DNA from: Candidatus Faecousia faecipullorum
GTDB lineage: Bacteria > Bacillota > Clostridia > Oscillospirales > Oscillospiraceae
DNA length: 10,724 nucleotides
Direction: 5' to 3'
NCBI GenBank assembly: GCA_018710805.1
Contig: DVJG01000220.1
Coordinates: 1-10,724 of the forward strand
The translations under genes were made by a program, and so were the position numbers. Shown here one piece after another: positions 5,522-10,724 of this stretch. Position 1 is the first letter of the stretch. Every line of letters starts with the position of its first letter. The notes beneath the pieces were generated by a model. It was not told the origin of the DNA and did no database searches. It was given only the letters and a program-made list of their open reading frames with translations.

Positions 5522-6898
5522 ATGGAATACCGCATGGAACACGACTCCATGGGCGAGGTCCGGGTGCCTGCCGACAAATATTGGGGCGCCCAGACCCAGC
5601 GCTCCCATGAGAATTTCCCCATTGGCGTTGGCATCGAAACCATGCCCAGAGAAATTACCCATGCCTTCGGCATCCTCAAAAAGGCCGCCGCCATGGCAAA
5701 CCATGAATTAAAGCCGGAAAAAATGACCGACGAGAAGCTCGCCGCCATTTCCCAGGCCTGCGATGAGGTCATTTCCGGCTCCTTAAACGACCATTTCCCC
5801 CTGGTTGTCTGGCAGACCGGGTCCGGCACCCAATCCAACATGAACACCAACGAGGTCATTGCTGGCAGAGGCAACGAGCTGGCCGGAAAGAAGCTGCTGC
5901 ACCCCAACGACGACATCAATATGTCCCAGTCCTCCAACGACACCTTCCCTACGGCCATGCACATCGCCGCAGTCTGCGCCATTGAGGACCGGGTCATTCC
6001 CGCCATTGACCACCTCACCGCCACCTTTGCCCGGCTGGAAGCGGAGCATGAAGGCGTGGTAAAGTCCGGCCGGACCCACCTGCAGGACGCCACCCCCATT
6101 ACCTTCCCCCAGGAGATTTCCGGCTGGCGGACCAGTCTGGAACGGGACAAGCAAATGCTTCTGCTGGCTCTGCCTGTGCTGAAAGAGCTGGCCCTGGGCG
6201 GCACTGCCGTGGGCACAGGCCTCAACGCCCCTAAGGGCTTTGACGAAACCGTAGCAAAGGCCGTGTCCCAGCTCACCGGGAAGGACTTTACCACGGCCCC
6301 CAACAAATTCCACGCTCTGACCTCCAAGGACGAGCTGGTCTTCGCCCACGGGGCATTGAAAGCCCTGGCCTGCGACCTGATGAAAATCGCCAACGACGTG
6401 CGGTGGCTGGCCTCCGGTCCCCGGGATGGTCTGGGAGAAATTTCCATTCCTGAAAATGAGCCCGGCTCCTCCATTATGCCCGGTAAGGTCAACCCCACCC
6501 AGTGCGAGGCTGTGACCATGGTGGCAGTGCAGGTCATGGGAAACGACGTGGCGGTGAGCATGGCAGCCAGCCAGGGCAATTTTGAGCTGAACGTCTTCAT
6601 GCCTGTGTGCATCTACAATTTCCTGCAATCGGCACGGCTTCTCAGCGAGGCCATGGAATCCTTCAATCAAAACTGTGCCGTGGGTATCCGGGCCAACCGG
6701 GAGAAAATGGAACACAATCTCCACAACTCCCTCATGCTGGTAACGGCGCTGAATCCCTACATTGGCTATGAAAACGCGGCAAAAACCGCGAAGCTTGCCT
6801 ATAAAGAGAATATCTCCCTGAAAGAAGCCTGTGTGAAGCTGGGATTCTTGACCCCTGAAAGATTTGACGAGGTGTTCCATCCCGAGCAGATGGTGTAA
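5522..6898 (+). CDS. fumC: Fumarate hydratase class II
   Basis: This 458-residue cytoplasmic enzyme interconverts malate and fumarate without an iron-sulfur cluster. The fumarase/aspartase superfamily signature GSSIMPGKVNPTQCE is at 315-329, containing the catalytic Ser loop (Ser316/Ser317). SGTQSNMNTNEV (101-112) and SSNDTFPTAMH (137-147) form the substrate site, and GRTHLQDATP holds His186, equivalent to E. coli FumC His188. The length is slightly below the 467 residues of E. coli FumC and nothing is missing. The start is 1 bp after the mdh stop with GGAG at 5511-5514. Aspartase is the main alternative, but the GSSIMPGKVNPTQCE and WQTGSGTQSNMN segments are those of FumC. With the preceding dehydrogenase it gives an oxaloacetate-malate-fumarate route, reductive or oxidative. 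Confidence 0.95.
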   Translation: MEYRMEHDSMGEVRVPADKYWGAQTQRSHENFPIGVGIETMPREITHAFGILKKAAAMANHELKPEKMTDEKLAAISQACDEVISGSLNDHFPLVVWQTGSGTQSNMNTNEVIAGRGNELAGKKLLHPNDDINMSQSSNDTFPTAMHIAAVCAIEDRVIPAIDHLTATFARLEAEHEGVVKSGRTHLQDATPITFPQEISGWRTSLERDKQMLLLALPVLKELALGGTAVGTGLNAPKGFDETVAKAVSQLTGKDFTTAPNKFHALTSKDELVFAHGALKALACDLMKIANDVRWLASGPRDGLGEISIPENEPGSSIMPGKVNPTQCEAVTMVAVQVMGNDVAVSMAASQGNFELNVFMPVCIYNFLQSARLLSEAMESFNQNCAVGIRANREKMEHNLHNSLMLVTALNPYIGYENAAKTAKLAYKENISLKEACVKLGFLTPERFDEVFHPEQMV

Positions 6899-6909
6899 AG
6901 GAGGCCCCT

Positions 6910-7689
6910 ATGACATATTCCTACTTCCCGGGCTGTACCCTGAAAAACAAAGGCCGGGACCTGGACGTTTATGGCCGGGCAGCCGCAGAGAAGCTGGGCT
7001 TCGCTCTGGAAGAGCTGCCCGCCTGGCAGTGCTGCGGAGCCGTATATCCCATGGCAAAGGATGAGATTGCCACCAGACTTTCTTCCGTCCGGGCCCTTAT
7101 GGCGGCAAAGGAAAAAGGGCAGGACCTGGTGACCCTCTGTTCCGCCTGCCACCACGTGATCAAGCGGGTCAACGGTGATATGCAGAGAGATGCTGCCATC
7201 CGGGACAAGGTTGCGCGGTACTTGAATTTGGACACACCCTACGCCGGGGAGACCAAGGTTTTGCATTATCTGGAAGTTCTTCGGGACCGGGTGGGCTTTG
7301 ACCAGGTGGCGAAGGCTGTCAGCAACCCCCTTACAGGGAAAAAAATTGGGGCCTACTATGGCTGTCTTCTGCTCCGGCCTGGGAAGGAAATGGGCTTTGA
7401 CGACCCGGAAAACCCCTGCATTTTAGAGGACTTCATCCGTGCCCTTGGAGCCGAGCCCGTAATCTATGCCCTGCGGAACGCCTGCTGCGGCGGCTACTGC
7501 ACCATGGAAAACCGGGACTTTGCCAGAAAGCAAGTGGACAAAATTATGGAAAATGCCAAATCCCAGGAGGCGGAATGTCTCATCACCGCCTGTCCCCTTT
7601 GTATGTACAACCTGCGGGAAAACGCCACGGATGGGCTTCCCGTGATGTATTTTACGGAGCTTCTGGCAAAGGCACTGGGGGTGGATTGA
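6910..7689 (+). CDS. hdrB: Heterodisulfide reductase-like subunit B (two CCG domains)
   Basis: The 259-residue soluble protein carries two cysteine-rich CCG modules. The first uses Cys9, Cys41-Cys42, Cys77 and Cys80 (CSAC); the second uses Cys152, Cys192-Cys193, Cys228 and Cys231 (CPLC). In methanogen HdrB these modules hold two noncubane [4Fe-4S] clusters that reduce the CoM-S-S-CoB disulfide. Both modules are intact, so an active disulfide-type site is likely. AAAGGAGG at 6897-6904 overlaps the fumC stop and sets the start at 6910. The gene is followed with no gap by hdrC. Since no CoM/CoB genes are visible and the context is bacterial, the natural substrate is unknown; a protein or small-molecule disulfide, or a different acceptor such as fumarate (compare the CCG-domain subunit TfrB of thiol:fumarate reductase), are possibilities. 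Confidence 0.92.
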   Translation: MTYSYFPGCTLKNKGRDLDVYGRAAAEKLGFALEELPAWQCCGAVYPMAKDEIATRLSSVRALMAAKEKGQDLVTLCSACHHVIKRVNGDMQRDAAIRDKVARYLNLDTPYAGETKVLHYLEVLRDRVGFDQVAKAVSNPLTGKKIGAYYGCLLLRPGKEMGFDDPENPCILEDFIRALGAEPVIYALRNACCGGYCTMENRDFARKQVDKIMENAKSQEAECLITACPLCMYNLRENATDGLPVMYFTELLAKALGVD

Positions 7690-8061
7690 ATGCTTGATGT
7701 GATTAAAGAAATATCCGGCGTAAACCCCCGAAAGTGCATGAAGTGCGGCAAGTGTACCGCCGCCTGTCCGGCGTTTGACGAAATGGAATACCATCCCCAT
7801 CAGTTTGTGGACATGGTGGAAACGGGCCGTATTGATGAGCTTTTGAATTCCAAAGGTATGTACTACTGCCTCAGCTGTTTTGCCTGCGTGGAACGGTGCC
7901 CCAGAAGCGTGGAGCCCGCCAGGCTCATTGAGGCGGTCCGCACCCTGGCCCTGAGAAAACAGGGCGGGGACCACATGACTCCGGACATGGTCCCGGGGAA
8001 GCTGGATGAGAATCTTCCCCAGCAGGCCATCACCAGTGCCTTCCGGAAATACAGAAAGTGA
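7690..8061 (+). CDS. hdrC: Heterodisulfide reductase-like subunit C (2x[4Fe-4S] ferredoxin-like)
   Basis: The 123-residue protein has two complete [4Fe-4S] motifs, Cys16-19-22-26 and Cys60-63-66-70, each ending in CP, in the typical HdrC arrangement CxxCxxCxxxCP. It would wire electrons from HdrA to the HdrB active site. The ATG follows the hdrB TGA directly, with a G-rich stretch (GGGGGTGG) upstream; a second in-frame ATG is not close by. It lacks the membrane anchor of HdrE-type systems, so the complex should be cytoplasmic. The C-terminal tail (about 95-123) is basic and has no motif I recognise. Confidence 0.92.
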   Translation: MLDVIKEISGVNPRKCMKCGKCTAACPAFDEMEYHPHQFVDMVETGRIDELLNSKGMYYCLSCFACVERCPRSVEPARLIEAVRTLALRKQGGDHMTPDMVPGKLDENLPQQAITSAFRKYRK

Positions 8062-8070
8062 GGCGGCAGG

Positions 8071-10059
8071 ATGCAAAGAATCGGCGTTTTCGTCTGCTGG
8101 TGCGGCAGCAACATTGCCGCCACGGTGGACGTAGAGAAAGTGGCGGAGGCCCTGGGACAGGAACCCGGGGTGGTCTTTTCCGCAAACTACCAATATATGT
8201 GCTCCCAGGCGGGCCAGGAGCTCATCCAGGATGCCATCCGGGAACACCGGCTCACCGGCGTCGTCATCTGCTCCTGCTCTCCCCGGATGCACGAGAATAC
8301 CTTCCGCAAAACCGTGGAAAAAGCAGGTCTGAACCCCTATATGCTGGAAATTGCCAACATTCGGGAGCAGTGCTCCTGGATTCACAAGGATAAGCTTACT
8401 GCCACGGAAAAGGCTGTGATCTTAGGCCGCGCCGCCATTGCCAAAGTCCAGCTGAACACGCCCTTAACCGCCGGAACGAGCCCCGTGAGAAAGCGGGCAC
8501 TGGTCATCGGCGGCGGCATTGCGGGCATCCAGACAGCCCTGGACATTGCGGAGGCAGGCTTCCCCGTGGACATTGTGGAAAAAAAGCCCACCATCGGCGG
8601 GAAAATGACCCAGCTGGACAAGACCTTCCCCACCCTGGACTGCGCCGCCTGTATTCTGACCCCAAAAATGGTGGACGCGGCTCAGAATGAGAACATCACC
8701 ATCTATTCCTATAGTGAAGTGCAGTCCGTGAAGGGCTTTGTAGGCAATTTCCAGGTCAGCATCCGAAAGAAAGCCCGATATGTGGACGAAACCAAGTGTA
8801 CCGGGTGCGGCCTGTGCACTGAGAAATGCCCCCAAAAGAAAGTACCCAATGAATTTAACCTGGGCCTCGACAACCGCCGGGCCATCTACATTCCCTTTGC
8901 CCAGGCGGTACCCAAAGTTGCAGCCATTGACCCGAATTACTGCACCATGCTCAAAAGCGGCAAGTGCGGTGTCTGCTCCAAGGTCTGCACCGCAGGGGCC
9001 ATTGACTATCAGCAGCGGGACCAGATAATCGAAGAAACCTACGGTGCCATTGTGGTGGCCACAGGCTTTGAACCCATCAAGCTGGATCGCTACGGCGAAT
9101 TTGCCTACTTCCAGAGCCCCGATGTGGTGACGTCTCTGGAATTCGAGCGGCTTATGAATGCAGCGGGACCCACAGGCGGCACCCTGCTCCGTCCCTCGGA
9201 CGGAAAGCACCCCCACACCATTGTCTTCGTCCAGTGCGTAGGGTCCCGATGCGACGACAGCCGCGGAAAGTCCTACTGCTCCAAGATCTGCTGTATGTAC
9301 ACTGCCAAGCACGCCATGCTTTGTCGGGAAAAGTACCCAGACACCGACGTCTACGTCTTCTACATCGACGTGCGGACCCCGGGCAAAAACTTCGACGAGT
9401 TCTATCGCCGGGCTGTGGAGGAATACGGCGTCCACTACATCAAAGGCATGGTGGGAAAAGTTGTGCCCCAAAACGGGATTCTGAAAGTCCAGGCCTCCGA
9501 TTTGATTGGAAATCGGCAGCTGCATATTGACGCAGACATGGTGGTGCTGGCTGCTGCCATTGAGCCCGACAAGAGCGCCCGGCCTCTGGCTACCATGCTG
9601 ACGGCCTCCATGGATACCAACGACTTTTTCACCGAGGCCCATCCCAAGCTCCGGCCTGTGGAGAGCCCCACGGCTGGAATCTTTCTGTCCGGCGCCTGCC
9701 AAGGCCCAAAGGACATTCCCGAAACTGTGGCTCAGGCCTCTGCCGCCGCGGCGAAGGTCATCGGGCTGTTGGCAAAGGACCATCTGTCCTGCAATCCCTG
9801 CACTGCCCAGCCTGACGAATGGATGTGCAACGGCTGTTCCTCCTGCGAGAAGGTCTGCCCCTACGGCGCCATTACTTATGCAGAGAAGGACTTCCGGGGA
9901 CCGAACCGGACCACATTGCGCCGTCGGGTGGCCCAGGTGAATCCCGCCGTATGCCAGGGCTGCGGCGCCTGCACCGTGGCATGTCCCTCGGGGGCCATGG
10001 ACCTGAAAGGCTTTTCCAACAAACAAATCCTGGCGGAGGTGGATGCCATATGCCGTTGA
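8071..10059 (+). CDS. hdrA: Heterodisulfide reductase-like subunit A, flavin-containing bifurcating core
   Basis: The 662-residue protein is full length compared with methanogen HdrA. In order: an N-terminal cysteine domain (Cys9, Cys11, Cys44, Cys67, Cys69, Cys101); FAD-binding GGGIAG (147-152); the HdrA-specific DCAAC (190-194); two inserted ferredoxin motifs (Cys243-246-249-253 and Cys291-299-302-306); a thioredoxin-reductase-like second half with CVGSRCDD (389-396) and CSKICC (403-408); and a C-terminal pair of [4Fe-4S] motifs (Cys586-589-592-596 and Cys628-631-634-638). No selenocysteine codon is seen. In characterised HdrABC complexes the FAD splits electron pairs between ferredoxin and HdrB. 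The start at 8071 is preceded by GAGG at 8060-8063. The 3' end overlaps mvhD by 10 bp, implying stoichiometric complex assembly. Confidence 0.95.
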   Translation: MQRIGVFVCWCGSNIAATVDVEKVAEALGQEPGVVFSANYQYMCSQAGQELIQDAIREHRLTGVVICSCSPRMHENTFRKTVEKAGLNPYMLEIANIREQCSWIHKDKLTATEKAVILGRAAIAKVQLNTPLTAGTSPVRKRALVIGGGIAGIQTALDIAEAGFPVDIVEKKPTIGGKMTQLDKTFPTLDCAACILTPKMVDAAQNENITIYSYSEVQSVKGFVGNFQVSIRKKARYVDETKCTGCGLCTEKCPQKKVPNEFNLGLDNRRAIYIPFAQAVPKVAAIDPNYCTMLKSGKCGVCSKVCTAGAIDYQQRDQIIEETYGAIVVATGFEPIKLDRYGEFAYFQSPDVVTSLEFERLMNAAGPTGGTLLRPSDGKHPHTIVFVQCVGSRCDDSRGKSYCSKICCMYTAKHAMLCREKYPDTDVYVFYIDVRTPGKNFDEFYRRAVEEYGVHYIKGMVGKVVPQNGILKVQASDLIGNRQLHIDADMVVLAAAIEPDKSARPLATMLTASMDTNDFFTEAHPKLRPVESPTAGIFLSGACQGPKDIPETVAQASAAAAKVIGLLAKDHLSCNPCTAQPDEWMCNGCSSCEKVCPYGAITYAEKDFRGPNRTTLRRRVAQVNPAVCQGCGACTVACPSGAMDLKGFSNKQILAEVDAICR

Positions 10060-10490
10060 ATGAAGATTTTAAACCCACCATTGTGGCGTTCTGCTGCAAC
10101 TGGTGCTCCTACGCAGGGGCGGACCTGGCGGGGACCAATCGGCTCCAATACCCTGCCGATGTGAAAATCATCCGGATTCCCTGTTCCTGCCGTCTGAATC
10201 CCATGTTCGTATTGCGGGCCTTTCAGCGGGGAGCCGACGGGGTGATTCTCTGCGGCTGCCACCCCGGAGATTGTCACTACACCACAGGCAACTACTACGC
10301 CCGTCGGCGCATGACCCTGCTCTTCTCCCTGCTGGACTATCTGGGCATTGAAAAAGAGCGCACCAAAGTGGAGTGGGTCTCCGCTGCCGAAGGCGCGAAA
10401 TTCGCCGCCACCATGCAGGACTTTGTGGAGACCGTGCGAAAGCTGGGGCCCAACCGGAGATTGGAGGATCTGCGATGCAGGAAAGACTGA
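10050..10490 (+). CDS. mvhD: MvhD-like [2Fe-2S] electron-transfer subunit
   Basis: This 146-residue protein has the cysteine pattern of MvhD, the subunit that links an electron-input module to HdrA: CCNWC (15-19), CSC (45-47) and CGCHPGDC (68-75). The start at 10050 is supported by GGAGGTGG (10035-10042) 7 nt upstream and removes the hdrA-frame shadow; it overlaps the end of hdrA. In methanogens MvhD joins the MvhAG [NiFe]-hydrogenase to HdrA, whereas bacterial homologues are found beside formate dehydrogenase, MetFV or Flox modules. No hydrogenase is in the window, so the partner is probably encoded by the next genes. Confidence 0.92.
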   Translation: MPLNEDFKPTIVAFCCNWCSYAGADLAGTNRLQYPADVKIIRIPCSCRLNPMFVLRAFQRGADGVILCGCHPGDCHYTTGNYYARRRMTLLFSLLDYLGIEKERTKVEWVSAAEGAKFAATMQDFVETVRKLGPNRRLEDLRCRKD

Positions 10491-10724
10491 AAAAGAAAGC
10501 CATAGAGCTTCTGAAAAGCGGCACCGTAGACCGTGTTCTCGGCTGGAAATCCGGTGAATTTTTCTATGATCTGACTCCGGCGGTGTTTGAAACCGCCGAG
10601 GAAGTGGAAAGAGATTTCCGGTTCTCCCCCTTCTCCGGGGCAAACCTCAGCAAATACTGTATTGCCGAATCCCGGAAGGGCGGCAAAGTGGCTGTATTTT
10701 TAAAACCCTGCGACAGCTTTTCCT
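10475..10724 (+). CDS. Start of an iron-sulfur oxidoreductase subunit, possibly FloxB/AsrA-like (3' truncated)
   Basis: The first 83 codons of a gene are present. It begins with MQERLKKKAIELLKSGTVD and includes RVLGWKSGEFFYD and a later VFLKPCDSFS. ATG 10475 has GGAGG at 10463-10467 with 7-nt spacing and overlaps the mvhD stop by 16 bp, so it belongs to the same operon. The segment resembles the N-terminus of the 4Fe-4S dicluster proteins encoded beside HdrABC/MvhD in anaerobic bacteria (FloxB, related to anaerobic sulfite reductase subunit AsrA). The alternative is the FdhB/FrhB beta-subunit family, which also has a PC- or CD-containing segment. No cluster-binding motif falls within the visible part, so this is a context-weighted guess. 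Confidence 0.55.
   Translation, partial: MQERLKKKAIELLKSGTVDRVLGWKSGEFFYDLTPAVFETAEEVERDFRFSPFSGANLSKYCIAESRKGGKVAVFLKPCDSFS

Noticed and set aside
5023..6612. 529-codon - strand open frame opposite mdh and fumC
   Set aside because: Spans two real genes on the other strand, and its sequence is low-complexity Ser/Ala/Met-rich without any domain.
8464..10026. 520-codon - strand open frame opposite hdrA
   Set aside because: Shadow of hdrA; His/Gly/Val-rich sequence without a domain or RBS.
9819..10049. Extension of mvhD upstream into hdrA
   Set aside because: The MvhD homology begins at MPLNEDF (10050), which has its own GGAGGTGG.
1..10724. tRNA, rRNA, CRISPR array, transposase or phage genes
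   Set aside because: No cloverleaf-like sequence, spaced direct repeats, or transposase/integrase motifs were seen on either strand.

Overview
The window looks like a chromosomal segment of a strictly anaerobic, probably gut-associated Clostridia bacterium (Oscillospiraceae-like). This rests on GC-rich genes separated by AT-rich promoters, AAAGGAGG-type ribosome binding sites, Gram-positive-type promoters, a lipoprotein signal peptide, and Hdr/MvhD electron-transfer proteins in a setting with no visible methanogenesis genes. The assignment is an inference from gene content and style, not from a marker gene.

Left part (1-4440) is a tetrapyrrole/metal uptake locus. On the + strand are the last codons of a probable ABC transporter substrate-binding protein, then a 529-aa lipoprotein carrying a CbiK-type cobaltochelatase domain and an extra C-terminal domain. 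Facing it on the - strand is a two-gene operon for a FecCD/BtuC-type permease and an ABC ATPase with an unusual C-terminal extension of about 110 residues. The two units converge on a 270-bp gap with a likely bidirectional terminator and a separate perfect hairpin. The permease/ATPase operon is preceded by a promoter, a sequence that folds like a cobalamin riboswitch (including a possible L5-L13 kissing loop) and an intrinsic terminator directly before the permease RBS. The transporter is therefore probably a corrinoid importer switched off when B12 is plentiful.

Right part (4441-10724) is a single tightly packed + strand operon driven by a near-consensus promoter (TTGACA-N17-TATAAT). The order is an LDH-fold dehydrogenase with the arginine that marks malate dehydrogenases, class II fumarase (fumC), hdrB, hdrC, hdrA, mvhD, and the start of a further gene that resembles a FloxB/AsrA-type iron-sulfur subunit and runs off the window. 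Gene spacing runs from an 11-bp gap to a 16-bp overlap, so co-transcription is very likely.

Together the right-hand genes suggest coupling of malate/fumarate interconversion and NAD(H) turnover to an HdrABC-MvhD flavin-based electron-bifurcating complex. No hydrogenase, CoM or CoB gene is visible, so both the electron donor module (probably encoded just downstream) and the disulfide or other acceptor used by HdrB are unknown. This is the most interesting biology in the window.
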